Below are positions 10,701 through 22,270 of a stretch of DNA of 64,000 bases, in pieces (positions within the stretch are counted from its first letter, which is position 1; each line of letters opens with the position of its first letter). The notes under the pieces were generated by a model. That model saw only the letters and a list, made by a program, of their open reading frames with translations, made no database searches and was not told the origin of the DNA. The position numbers and the translations under genes were made by a program. This stretch comes from Myrica gale (taxonomy: Eukaryota; Streptophyta; Magnoliopsida; Fagales; Myricaceae): the NCBI GenBank assembly GCA_963930655.1, contig OZ005603.1, positions 13,663,001-13,727,000 on the forward strand. The letters are read 5' to 3'.

Positions 10701-11275
10701 GATCATTCCTAGCAAGCTCTCTATTCTAACATTTTGGTTAGAATAGAGAGCCAATTTAACCAAAAAGCCAAAAAACACTCCTCAACAGCCTCTCTATTTT
10801 AACAACTTTTAACAAAATTTTTGAAGAAGTGAACAGTGGCTCTCTATTTTTAGAGAGCCACTATTCACTTCACTATCTTAAAATATTAATATATATATTC
10901 TTTTTTTCTTTTTTCTTTTTTTTTCTTCTTCTTTTCTTTTTTATTTTTAAAAAATTATTATTCACTTCACCATCTTAAAATTTAAAAAATTCCAACAGTT
11001 AGTAAAATAAAAAAATTTAAAAATCGATATTTTTAAGATAAGACAAATATTCAAAAATATGACTATTACGATAAAATGAATATTCAAAAATATAAATGTT
11101 AGAGAAATAATAAAGAAATCTTTAAAAAATAATAATTTAAATAGAATAGTAAAATAGATGGTTAAAATAGAGAAGCTGCTGTGAATGTTTTTTAAAAGTT
11201 GATAGTTAAAATAGAGAAGTGTGTTTTTTGGTTAAAGTAGAGAGCCAAATTTTGAAGAGGCTGCTAGGAATGCTC
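10701..11275. mobile_element. Tourist/PIF-Harbinger-like MITE with TAA target site
   Basis: The left end GATCATTCCTAGCAAGCTCTC and the reverse complement of the right end, GAGCATTCCTAGCAGCCTCTT, form TIRs, and TAA stands directly outside both ends (10,698-10,700 and 11,276-11,278). A 3-bp TAA duplication fits PIF/Harbinger MITEs. Subterminal motifs of the 'ctctattttaac' type are repeated several times in both orientations. There is an internal hairpin around 10,846-10,863 (gtggctctcta / tagagagccac). 575 bp, non-coding. Confidence 0.7.
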
Positions 11276-12160
11276 TAAAGAGGTAAAAAAAGGATTAAAT
11301 AAAAGAGAGAGAAGGAAATACCTTGAGTAAATTGTGCCAAAAAGATTTCTAATCGTGCACCAGATTTTATTCAAATATCCAGTTTTTTTTAGTGATAAAG
11401 ACAAATCCAATCCAATAGGCTTGTGAAAATAGAATTCACTTAACGGATGAGTAAATTTCGGACTGGTGTAACTTTTTCAAGTCACACAGGTTAAGTAAGT
11501 TCTACTTTAGAGTAAAAAGACTTCATAAAAATTGTTTACATTTGAGAGAATTTGAACTTGAGATTTTAAGAGGAGCACACTCCTAAACTTCAAATTCTAG
11601 GTCATGTTGTTTGTAAAAACGTATTCTAGAATTAAAATGTATTAAATAAAATTTGGAAAACTAACATCCAAAATCTCAAAAGTTATACACAAACATTAAT
11701 ATCTTTTACACACTCTTCAACAATTTTTTACATAACTCCAGTAACTTTTCAAAAAAATTATAATAAATCTCTCTTCATATTTTTTTTACTTAACGCCAAT
11801 ATTTTTTTATTAAACAATTATATCACATCATCTTTCTATCTCTTTTTATAAACTCCAATAAAAATTAAATATCTTTAAAAAAATTACCAATTTTTACACG
11901 AAATTTTATAAAATTTCAATCTACATAAATATTAGTTAAAATCCTAAAAATCTTACAAATTTTGTATAAAACTAATTCATTGAGGTAAAATATCCCACTT
12001 TCAGAAAAATAAAAAGACCGACTAGAACCTGAAGTTCGTTTTGTCTTTCTTAAAATGTCACCAAAGGTTTTAAAATAATAAAAATGCAACCAGATGTGAC
12101 ATGAGGTGTTGCAACATTTGGGGGCATTAATAAAATGACAACTGAGAACTTTTAGGCTAA
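11276..12160. other. AT-rich intergenic, MITE debris
   Basis: Phrases at 11,690-11,900 such as 'acataactccagtaact' and 'ttaaacaattatatcacatcat' are similar to the inner part of the MITE family at 7,552 and 23,912, so an old copy probably lies here. Limits cannot be set. Confidence 0.35.
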
Positions 12161-12170
12161 TTGGAATTTA

Positions 12171-12353
12171 AGAGGATGTTAACTTAAACGTATATTTTGA
12201 GAATTTTTTGTGTTTTGAAAATTTTTAAGTGATTATAATTTTATCGATATACGTGCTATAATTACTTTTAGGTGATATTAAAAAATATGTTTAATTGATA
12301 TATTCTCAGAATTCAAAAAATTTTAAAAATACAAAATAACTAAACAAGCTCTG
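12171..12353. mobile_element. Small MITE relic (related to 18,020-18,200)
   Basis: It shares with 18,020-18,200 the order 'ttttttgtgttttgagaatttttaggtg', 'aaaaaatatgtt', 'atattctc.agattcaaaa', with similar spacing. Both lack coding sequence. The ends are unclear. Confidence 0.4.
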
Positions 12354-12364
12354 ATTGTAAGATT

Positions 12365-12570
12365 CATTGTGTTTGTGTTATAAAATTTTAGTGTTGTTAA
12401 AATTTTAAGTATTGGGTTTAGTGAAAAAGTGAAGAGAGAGATAATTTTTTATATTTTTTGTAGTAAATAGTAATGATTTGATAGGGAGCGAGAGATTATA
12501 TTGTAATATTTAATTGTGTTAAAATTTTAGAGGGGATAAAATTTTGGTACACAAACGCAGCCTCAGTCTG
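12365..12570. mobile_element. Tourist-like MITE relic
   Basis: The right end, read on minus, is GGCTGCGTTTGTGTACCAAAA followed by ATTTTA. It matches the end type GGCTACGTTTGCGTAACAAAA of the cleaner element at 62,174-62,364; the left end 'tgtgtttgtgttataaaatttta' is the partner. Confidence 0.5.
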
Positions 12571-12754
12571 TTCCTTTCACATTTTACAAGTCTTTCTTAT
12601 GTATCGTAAAGTAACACTATTTTTAATGCAGAAAAATTCAAAAAAAGAGTGTTGGAAAATTATTATATTTTGTATTCAATAAATAGGAAAAATTTATGGG
12701 TTTTAGGGCAAATGTGATTTGGGTGAGGTCGTAGAGGTGTTATAGGATTCTGAA

Positions 12755-12781
12755 CCCCCCCCCCCCCCCCCCCCCCCCCCC
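12755..12781 (+). repeat. C27 homopolymer
   Basis: Twenty-seven consecutive C, the longest homopolymer in the window. Confidence 0.95.
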
Positions 12782-13154
12782 AGGCCAGTGGCCACATCCC
12801 TCTCCCGCTCCCCTGTGAGTCTGACATCATCCACTCATTCATTGAGTCTGCGTTGGTGAATGTGTTTAGCCAAAAGTATCTTTGACTGATGACTTCACGT
12901 TTTATAACATCCATCCATCCATTCCTTATGTTACGTGCTCAATCATGTGAATGTCCCCTTCAAATCGTCAATTCCCCTCCGAGTTATTTGAAACTGATTC
13001 CGATTTCTATTTAAAGTTAAAAGAGCGAGATTAGCGGCGGAGCAACTTCTCCCGGGTAAACTTCTGCCATATCTAAGAGGGTAAATTATATTTTTTTTCC
13101 TTCAACCTATTGCACCATTTTTAAATATCTCATGAACTTACAATTAACGGAAAT

Positions 13155-13769
13155 CACAGGCGGATCTAGACAGGGGCAATGGGGGCAGCCGCCCCCATCA
13201 CCCCAAAAATCTATCAAATTTTTTTTTAGTATGGGCAATTCTTTTAAAAATTTGATCCATTCTCAAACACTGCTTGACTTAGGAAATAGCAGCTGAGCCT
13301 AAGAATGCACTGCTGCCCCACTACCTATCAACCAATACTCTAGAGGTTTAGTTAATGGTTTGAAAGAGCAGATCTAACTGCTTTGCTGATGTTACCTTAA
13401 AGTGTGTACTGGCCAACACTATTTTGATGGGCCCAAATTAAAAAAATTTGGTGAACAAAATAAAATTCAGATTTTAAGTAAGAGGGAAAGAAAATAAAAA
13501 ACAGTACATGAGGAAAAAACAGGTGCACTTGCAAATTTGGATATATGTGATTTGTGAAACTGTTTATTTGAATTGGAAAACGTAGGATGTAATTGTCAAC
13601 TCTTAGTAACAGTATAGTACATGTATTATAATATTTTTAATTGTTTTAGTCTTTAATTTTTAATACTGTAATTCTAAGACAATTTTTTACACTACAAAGG
13701 AAATTTTTTTTTTATCATTTTACCTTTAAAGTTCGACCCCCATAAATTCTGATCCTGGATCCGCCACTG
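13155..13769. mobile_element. hAT non-autonomous element, 615 bp
   Basis: A perfect 8-bp target duplication ACGGAAAT flanks it (13,147-13,154 and 13,770-13,777). Its ends are CACAGGCGGATCT on the left and, on minus, CAGTGGCGGATCCAGGA on the right. The right 120 bases match the corresponding part of the two longer hAT copies at 45,375 and 59,670. An 8-bp duplication with CAGNGG-type ends places it in the hAT superfamily. No transposase is encoded. Confidence 0.85.
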
Positions 13770-13777
13770 ACGGAAAT

Positions 13778-15000
13778 TATATTTCTCATCACGATTTTAT
13801 TATTTAATTTACTTGAACTATTATATTAAATTATTTTTATATAAAAATATAAATTTAATCTCGTTTGAATTATTATATTTTTCGTGATTTAATGTTGAAA
13901 TCGAAATATAAAAATATAATTTAAAAGATAAATTACAACGAGTTAAAATTTATAGATATATTTAAAAATAGATTATAATTTGAAAAGAAAAATTATAATT
14001 TATTATATCTGAAATTAATAGTAGAGATAAGAGGAAATGTGATAAATATAATAATTAAAAATAAAAAAGTGTTAATATATTAATAATTAACGATGTAAAG
14101 TATATTTATAGTCTAAACAAAAATTACTATCAGCGTGACAAAAAAAAAAGTGAAAAAATAAATAACATTGAAGTGATTTTACTTTCTTTCTTTATTTCGA
14201 ATTCCCAACTGCTCTCTGACTCTTTGACCGCATGGCACGGAAACAGAAAATGTGATGTCATTCTTTTTTTTTCTTTATTCTTTCTTACGGAGTTTGTGAT
14301 CGGTCACGTATCTGAACGCCGTTCATACTTTCCTTTTTTATGACATATTTATATATATATATAGATATGCATTGCAAACCTAACGTACTCTCTCTTTTTT
14401 TTGGCCACACCTAACGTACCGTGTAAGAAATGGATTCATTCTGGACCTTCAAAATCTATACCCGTGACTCGAGTATTACTGCAGCTTTTTAGGGCTAACA
14501 TTATAATGGGTTCCATTCAAACGGAGAGTGCAAATATGGTACCACAATTCTTCTTCTTTGGACATGTTCATATTCTTGCATCATGTCAGCCATACCGAAG
14601 CCCCCCTTTTTTTTCTTTGCCATAATAATGTCAATCTTTTTAAACTAAAGTTTGAATATAGCTTTTGAAGTTTTGAACATGAAGTGGGAGCACGCTATTA
14701 TTACCTTTTAATCTTCTTCTTTTTTTGTCTTTTTAGATAAGAAAGTTTATCCTAATCTTGTTTGAATACAAAAGAGATGATGAGGATGAGGATAAAGATG
14801 ATGACGACGACTTCTTTTAAATGGATTAGGATTTTATGTTATTTTTTGTTCAAACTGCAAGTTGCAATTTAAAAAGAGAAAAATACAATACTTAAATGTA
14901 GAACTCACATTGTTCAAAATTTTATACAATGATAGTATTAAATGATATGAGATATACTTGTTATAAATTGCACAGTCAACAGTTTTCTAAACAAAAGATA
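13778..15000. other. AT-rich intergenic, nothing recognised
   Basis: Contains a short (TA)n around 14,350 and a gat-rich microsatellite-like stretch near 14,777-14,810. No gene or defined repeat. Confidence 0.35.
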
Positions 15001-15149
15001 ACTGAGGGTTAAGAGAGAGAGAAAGGGAAAAACCTTCGTGATTAGTTGGGCATGGAAAAACCTGCTTCAGGCCTTCAACGCTTGAAAAAGAGATGCAGGC
15101 GCATCTAAAGTTTGAATAAAAAAAAAAGAGAAACAGACCAGGAACCTCT

Positions 15150-16051
15150 CTCTCTAAAATGCTCTCTGTTTTCCCACAACCCGCATACTCTCTATGGCGG
15201 AGAGGGAACTCCGGCTCCTTCATCACCTCTCCTCCTTTTTCATTTTCCCCTCCTCCCTCTTCTCCTCTCTGATTTGCTTGGTCAATGATGTTGGTTAGTT
15301 TGTTGGTTTTTTTTGCCTTTCTTCGCAAGTGACTTCCAAGCGGCGCACGGGTGGTTTCCACCCTCTTTCGATTAGCACACGCCTGATGGTTGAACTCAGC
15401 ACGCCGAGATCTACAAAGTTCATCCTCTCCAACAAACAAAAGGCGGCGAGTGTTGATCCACGCGCAGAAGCTCCTGGCTGCGTGGCTGCCCCTCCGTCGC
15501 CCGAAACCTGCTCTTCTCCTCAGGAATGCCTCTGTGGCTCCTGCCCTCTCCTCTCGGTCGTGGCACTCTCCTGACCGCCACCACGCGCCGCCTCTTTCAC
15601 CATCTCTAGCCAACTTCTGGCCCGCTTCGTCTATGTTATGCTTTAGCCCGTTTGGGCTTGCCTCTTTGTTTAGGGCTTGTGTTAGTTTTTCAGTGTGTTT
15701 TTCTGTTGTTTTTTTTATTATTTTTGTTGGTTTGTCTTGTAATTACGACTGAATCTGCATATTAAAAGCTCAGGGGGAGCAAGAGAGACAACTTTGCGGT
15801 CTCTCCATCAGCTGCAGTTGTCACTGCCTTGTGAGATGGTTTTTTCTTTCAATGAGCTCTTTGTGTCCTATCACTTCGGGCTTTCGTGCCCGTCACAACT
15901 GAAGACATTGTGTCCTCAATTTTAATTACTTTATTGTTGGCCCCTAGATTCGCCACTGGCCCTTTGGGTCCTTCTTATCGTTTTTCTAGGTTGTAATTTT
16001 CGTTGTGCTTTTAATATATAATATTAGTAGCTAGTTTTCAGCAAAAAAAAA
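15150..16051 (+). mobile_element. Possible poly-A-tailed retroposon (LINE-like or processed)
   Basis: A GC-richer island, unusual here, is followed by a T-rich stretch and ends '...tttaatatataatattagtagctag' and then 'ttttcagc' plus A9 (16,043-16,051). That tail style is typical of plant L1-type 3' ends. Opposing open frames (14,987-15,613 minus, 208 codons; 15,390-15,752 plus, 120 codons) look compositional. I see no reverse-transcriptase motif and no clear target duplication. A second sequence of the same style lies at 52,025-52,978. Confidence 0.35.
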
Positions 16052-16059
16052 CCTTTGAA

Positions 16060-17240
16060 TCAAAACTATTTGCTCATTGATTTACCAAAATAACAAATTA
16101 CTACTTAAGTTTTCATCGGCTAAAAATTAACTGCCTAGGTTTCAAAAAAATCCGAAACGCTAGTTGGGTTTGTCCTTTTTTTGAAAATAACTACTTTCAT
16201 CTTAACTCCGTAGTTAATGGTGTACTTGTCACACGTAGTAATGGACCAAGTGTTATCAAATTAAATTTTATACGTGACCACCACGAGTCATGTCACGACT
16301 CACCCCATATAAGAATTGACGGCAAGCCAATTCTCTAAATTATCTTCTCAGCTTGGGTCTAGCTTTCCCCAAATCTTCATCTCAACACATCATATATTAT
16401 GGGCTTGTTACATTTCATTTTAGGTTTTGTTTGGTCCCGTATTATAGACCGTATTTCATTTCATAGACCGTATTATATTATTATTATAGTATTTATTTTT
16501 GTATATTATTTACTTTTTTATAGAAATAAAATTAAAATTCTGAAAAATATTTTCAATTTGTTTTCCTTAAGAATATATAAGAGCATTTATAGTTGTTAAA
16601 AATTGAGTATGCATACACTAGACATTGTAGAGATAATACAAAGTATTTATAGACAATAAAGAATTTGAAAATACTAAAAGAGGATAAAACACTCATATTC
16701 TCTTTCTTTTTAAAAAAGAAATATATTTTTAACTTTTAGAACTTTTTACTATTCAAGAGATAGAGATTTAATGAAAATTGTAGATTTTTGAGGATTTAAA
16801 TTGAATTTTGAATTTTTTTTAGTCCTATTAAACGTGTTATTAAAATTGTCAAAACTAAAAATAACATGTTATTATTCAATATTCAAGGCCAAAATTTGTA
16901 TTTCAAAATTTGAACAGTAATTCTTGATGGAATGACTATTTAGTAAAAAAAAATGTAAATTGAAGGACTAAAATTTTAAACAATTAAACCTAAGGACTAA
17001 AAAATAAAACGACTTAAAACTTAAGGACTAAACTGTCAATTTCTACTACCACATCAGCTGCTGAGTTGTCAGCTGATGTGACCCTTCCATTAGGGAAACA
17101 AACGGATCCCTGACGGAAGGACCATTTTGTAAAAAAAATGTAAACCCAAGGGCTTTAGATTTGAAAGTTGAAATTCAAGGACTAAAACGTAAAAGGGTGT
17201 AAAACCTAAGGACTAAAATGTCAATTTTCCTTTAAAATAT
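16060..17240. mobile_element. Two same-orientation MULE-like termini in AT-rich DNA
   Basis: At 16,930-17,045 and again at 17,100-17,225 the sequence repeats the series 'ttagtaaaaaaaaatgtaaa', 'aaggactaaaa', 'acctaaggactaaa', 'ctgtcaattt'. These are terminal phrases of long-TIR elements. Both copies point the same way rather than facing each other, so this is a rearranged or tandem remnant. 16,060-16,330 has a similar 'tagttgggtttgtcc' type end. Confidence 0.4.
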
Positions 17241-17792
17241 AATAAAGATAATGACAAGATTATCAACTATCTTGATAATTTAGTTTCTTTGAGAAATTAT
17301 AACTTTTATCCATTAGGAATTCTTGAGTGGTGGAATCCTTGTTCTCTATTAAGAACTGGATTTTAATAAAAAAAAAACTGGATTTGAATTAAACTTAGGC
17401 TTATTAAGAGGTCCATGACACCTCGCATCGTCTTATTATAAGAAACTGATTTTTCTCGAATTAATCCAAATTAAGAGTTTTATTGATTTTCTCTAAACGA
17501 ATCAACACGATTAATTATAGGCAGGTAGCAACGTTGCAACTTTTAACTCAAACTTTATGTAGTTGCTTGCTTGTGCCAACGGCCGGCTAACGAAGGTGGT
17601 TTGAAAAAGATGTAATTAACTAATAGGAGGAATTGATCAAACCAGCCTATTTAAGTCCACGTCGGTCCACCTTACATTAAGCCTTACTCAAACGTACTAG
17701 ATGGCTAGGAAATTCAGAAAAATATATAATAAATAATAGGCAAGGTCCTCTTCATCGAAAATAATATTATCCCCTAAAAACAACGAGAGACT

Positions 17793-18000
17793 ATCCAAGG
17801 ATGATAGCTCAGTAGTTTGGAGGGACATCCTCCTTGAGTCTTGACATAACAAGTTCGAATTATAAGGGTGTGAAATAAATTTTACTCCTGAAAGAACTTT
17901 TGACTTATTTGTTCTCTAAATTTTACTCTTGAAAGAACTTTTGATTTATCTGCTCTCTAAATTGTAGATTCAATGAACGATTTTCACGTTCTAAAAAAAC
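17793..18000 (+). mobile_element. SINE, tRNA-derived
   Basis: The head GGATGATAGCTCAGTAGTTTG resembles a tRNA A box and AAGTTCGAATTA about 55 bases later resembles a B box. The body has an internal duplication ('ttttactc.tgaaagaacttttga' twice) and the 3' end is 'ttctaaaaaaac'. The flanks form a 12-bp target duplication with one mismatch: CAACGAGAGACT at 17,781-17,792 and CAACAAGAGACT at 18,001-18,012. It is too diverged from a cloverleaf to be a tRNA gene. Confidence 0.75.
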
Positions 18001-18019
18001 CAACAAGAGACTTGGAGGC

Positions 18020-18200
18020 TATTCGGTGATGAAGTATTTTGATAATTTTTTGTGTTTTGAGAATTTTTAGGTGATATTAACTTTATTGGCATGAGTGCAG
18101 TAGTTATTTTAAGTGATGTTAAAAAATATGTTCAGTTTGTATATTCTCGAGATTCAAAAGCTCCTGAGAATTTTAAAAAACCGAACAAACCCTTGGTTCA
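18020..18200. mobile_element. Small MITE relic
   Basis: Relative of 12,171-12,353. It ends 'ccgaacaaaccc' opposite a 'gaggctattcggtg' start, a weak inverted pair. Confidence 0.35.
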
Positions 18201-18633
18201 ACAGAATTAGATGGGGACAGGTGGAGAGCAATCAATTCCGTAGAAAATGAAAGCATATAATATGTGATAATCATAGCAAAAATAGTGTTCGAGGCTGATT
18301 AGAGGTGAGCCGATTGATATATATTTTCACAGGTTATTTTTTAAATCTTTTTTTACCTATAATAGCAATTGTTGTGATTGATTGATTAGGACCCATTTAC
18401 TGTGGAAGTTACGGTGCAGACTGCAGAGGAAAGTGACAATTCCACCCTTTCATCATTTGCCACTCTTCTCTTTTTACTCATTTCCACGTTTTCCCACTTC
18501 ATTTATTCTTAAAACTTCAAATTAAAAAGTAGTGGCAAAGACTCGGCAATTCCTCGGCTTGTTTTGTTGGCAAGTACGCCGACCACCAAGTTGGAAAAGC
18601 TCGGCGAGTCGTTGAAGTCTACTACCCCAGTAG

Positions 18634-18671
18634 GATCCCGCCACGTGGGTTCTATCCCACGTGGCGAGATC
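18634..18671. promoter_or_regulatory. Inverted pair of G-boxes upstream of remorin
   Basis: Two CACGTGG cores stand in an inverted repeat: the 11-base arms at 18,639-18,649 and 18,656-18,666 are perfect, and extended to 16 bases (18,634-18,649 with 18,656-18,671) they have one mismatch; the spacer is TTCTAT. It lies about 205 bases 5' of the remorin start codon, in the promoter or distal 5' UTR. G-box/ABRE cores bind bZIP and bHLH factors, so abscisic acid, light or stress control is an inference. If transcribed it would fold into a stable hairpin. Confidence 0.65.
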
Positions 18672-18875
18672 ATGGTTAGGGTACAGAAGGTTCTGTACTG
18701 AGGACGAGGCCCACTGGATCATGCTCCCAGCTGATTCACACACAAGCTGTCAGTATGTAAGAGACCAGGAACAGACTCAGAAAACAAAAACAGAGAGACT
18801 GTGAAACGTCTTCACCCACCACCTGCTGTAAGATCTCTTTCTTCCTCTGCTAAATTTGAGAGAGATTGAGATCTA

Positions 18876-21800
18876 ATGGACTACGAGAGGATACAAAAAG
18901 TTCAGGTACGCCTCGTTCTCTCGCTCCTGCTGAAGAAAGATCAACAACCATCTCATGCTTTTCTGCCTTCTTGAAAATCATGGTCTTTTGTTGTATTTTT
19001 TTCTTCAGGTTTGAAGTTGCTTTTGTGGGTTTGGGTTTTTTGTGATAAATTGTCTGTTTTCCTTTTTGGTTTCATTCTTCTGCAATGGGGAATAAAGTGG
19101 GAAGTATTTGAATGTGGGTACAAACCATGACAGTTGCTGCTCTTGGTTTGCTCTGCAAATGGTTTTGCAAAATATGAATCATTATGATTTGCACATTTTT
19201 TTTGTATCAACTTAGGATGTTGGTGGGGTGAATGAGTACTTGGGAGTACTCCGTCGAGCTTTTGGTTAGGTGCAATTGAGTATTATAATTTCGATTTGCT
19301 TTCTTATTCCTTTCTTTTTACGAGTTTATGATGAGCAGAATGTTTTTTTATAAACAGAAGAATTTGGTGTAATGTTTTTTTTAAACAGACGAATTTGGTG
19401 TATTAACAACCCCCCCCCCCCCCCCCAAAAAAAAAATAAAAAGAACGCGTGATCTTTGTCACCCTGTTTTTTGCTTTGCTTTTCTTTGCAAACTGTTGCT
19501 CTACTTCTCCACAGAACTAAGGCACAATAATCCGTATTTGGATCAACATTGTTCAAATAGTTACTGGGTTCGCTTCATTTACACGAATTAATGGAGAAGT
19601 GAAAAACTTTGGAACTCTCTAAATGAGATATAGATACACATGTTAATGTAGTTTTTGGTTCCTTGATTGCAGACTGGTATAATCTCTCCAAGTAAACTGA
19701 GGATGAAGCTCATGGGACCTCACCATCATCGAAAAAAGGATGGATCAAACAGTAACTCGGCGAGAACTTCTCCTTCCAAGCTTGAGGACTCCGAGTATGT
19801 GAAGAACAGCTTGTTAGGCCCCAGTAACGGAGATTTTGATGAAGGTTTGCAGCTGTTACTAACCATATTTTTAATGAATCTGTAGTTACTGCTGGAGTAC
19901 TACTATTAGTTTAACTTAGCTTGCTTTAGTAGTTGGTAATCGTCGATTAGAGGGAGATTCTTTGTGCAGTGAAGAAACATTTGTATCCATACTCGTGTAC
20001 TAATTCAGATTTGTGCCCTCCAGTTACATCTCCCAGCTTAGAAGTTCTGGCGTCAAAGTTATCCAGTGAGGCAGTCTTAAAGCGCTCTTCTTGCCAGCAA
20101 AAAGAGTCATTGCCAAAGGAAAATGGCGACATGGGTCGTATTAAAATGCTACAGTTTTCAAAGGGTGAAAGTGGTAATTCAAGCGCAATTCATCCTGTGA
20201 GAACCATGGAAGATGAAAATCTTGATTATGATAGCAACGCTAGCTCATCTAGTTTTGAGTTTCATAAGGGTGAGAGATCAGTGCACAATCACTTCACGAG
20301 ATCGCTGTCGAGACCCATGCCATCTAAGTGGAATGATGCGGAAAAATGGATAATGAACAGGCAAAATGTTCAAGCTCATCACCCTAAAAGAAATTGCTCA
20401 CAAAACCAAGCAAATCGGTTGCCAGTGACAAATATGGGAAGGGTTGCTCCAGAGTCTGCTAATTATGATCATAAGTTAATGGTGAGCAGGATGGCAGAGA
20501 CAAAGAGCGTTGATTTCTGTCAACCTGCATCACATATGGTGCTTGAAAAGTTCTCTTTTGTTCCCTCTGGGGATGGCCCCACGTTGGACCAAGCATATGG
20601 TGGGAACACATTAACTGATCAATGTACTCAATGTGAGGATTTGAAGGAAGTTGGTCATACGGATTTATCCTGCACAAAAAGTTCTGAAGAAGATATGACA
20701 GGTACGGACAAGCCGTAGCTGCCCTTATGTTAAATGATGGATTCAGAAATTAGAACTAGCGAAGATACTGATATTTTTAATGTGTCATGCTTTTGAAAAA
20801 AATAGATCTAGTATTGCAGGCACAATTCTGCACTTATCTCTATTCTTTCACCAGTTATTGACTAAAAAGTATCTGTCTCAAGTGGAACTGAATTAAGTGG
20901 TTTCTTGTCAACGATTTTTCTTATACATAAATTTCAGGAATTGATGATCTAGTATTGCAGGCACTCCGGCGATAAGATCAGTTTCAATGAGGGACATGGG
21001 AACAGAAATGACCCCTGTCCCAAGTCAAGAGCCTTCTAGGACTGCTACTCCTGTAGGGGCAACAACTCCTCTCCGCAGCCCTATGTCCTCGATCCCATCC
21101 AGTCCTCGAAGAGGGGCACCTGCTTCCACACCTATGGAGTATACCACAGATGAGGTTTCACGGAATCAAACAGAAAATAACAAAAAAGAATTGTCAGAAG
21201 AGGAACTGAAGCTCAAGACGAGGAGAGAAATCGTAGCCCTTGGTGTCCAGCTAGGTAAGATGAATATCGCTGCATGGGCAAGTAAGGATGAGCAGGAGAG
21301 GAAAAAACCTGCTGAAACTATTGCTATGGGGGAGCTCGAACGGATCGAATTTGAGAAACGCGCAGCTGCATGGGAGGAAGCTGAAAAATCTAAACATTAT
21401 GCAAGGTTTCTTTTCCAACCCACGTAATTTTATACACCAATTTACAATGGTTTTGAAGAAGGAAGATTTGTATTTTCTGCTCTATGCTTTTTTGATTAGT
21501 TCTACTTTCCTAATCTGGCAAGAGGATGTTAAATGTGCTCAGATACAAGCGAGAGGAAATCAAAATCCACGCATGGGAAAGTCAGCAGAAGGCAAAACTG
21601 GAAGCAGAGATGCGGAGAGCAGAGGTATTGAAATTCTGTCTCCTTGAGTATATCTAGTCAGGAGAGAATGCATTGTCATGTTGTTTGAGACCTTGACCTG
21701 CATTTTGTTGGATGGAGGTATAATTGGATAGGTAATGTGGTCATTCAATGGTGCTAAGACTGTAGGTATTCAATTGATCTAATATTTAACAAAATTGGCC

Positions 21801-22270
21801 GGAAATTAAAAAGAGAATCTTTTATGACCCTAGGTTCACTCCATGCACTGATCTTGTGTTCCTCTGATTGTATGGGTTTGAACTTGGAGAACTGAAGAGT
21901 CACGTTTTAAGTTAACAGCAACTAGTTTTTTTTTTAGTCATCTAGAACTTGTGCCATTATCTGAGGTGAGAGCTATTTTACTTACGAACCAAAAAAGATG
22001 GTGAAGAAGAGTCTTTCGTTTAAAATGCTGGTTAGACACTGAGTGAAGTGTAAAAATTTTCAGTCCCAAGTTGAACAATTGAAAGCCCAAGCTCAGGCTA
22101 AGATGGTGAAGAAGATTGCAATGGCAAGTCAAAGGTCAGAAGAAAAACGAGCTGCAGCTGAAGCCAGACGAAATCGCGAGGCAGAAAAAACAGCTGCCCA
22201 AGTAGAGTACATTCGTCAGACGGGACGCATGCCATCTGCACATTACCTCTGTTGTGGATGGATGTCATAA
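18876..22270 (+). CDS. Remorin, C-terminal-domain family, group-6 type
   Basis: Six exons: 18,876-18,905; 19,673-19,844; 19,970-20,701; 20,961-21,405; 21,543-21,624; 22,064-22,270. All introns are GT/AG, the phases join and the product is 555 aa. Residues 1-310 are Ser-rich and of low complexity. At about 320 comes SVSMRDMGTEMTPVPSQEPS and a proline/threonine stretch, typical of long remorins like Arabidopsis At2g02170. The remorin C domain runs from about 385 (RREIVALGVQLGKMNIAAWA) through RAAAWEEAEKSKHYARYKRE and a coiled-coil rich in Ala/Glu/Lys to the end. The C-terminus CCGWMS has two cysteines, fitting the S-acylated membrane anchor of remorins. Remorins are plant-only plasma-membrane nanodomain proteins acting in signalling, infection and cell-to-cell traffic. 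The start ATG gives MDYERIQKVQ, as in the family. The long retained-intron frames seen at exons 4 and 5 are not separate genes. The next gene is 12 kb away. Confidence 0.93.
19410..19436 (+). repeat. C17-A10 homopolymer junction in remorin intron 1
   Basis: Seventeen C (19,410-19,426) run directly into ten A, inside intron 1. Confidence 0.9.

Noticed and set aside
14987..15613. 208-codon open frame on minus with an overlapping 120-codon frame on plus
   Set aside because: Arg/Gly/Ser-rich composition, no domain, opposing frames overlap and they lie in a GC-rich island with a retroposon-like poly-A tail. Most likely compositional.
21288..21647. 119-codon frame overlapping remorin exons 4 and 5
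   Set aside because: Out of frame with the remorin domain in exon 4 and includes an intron.
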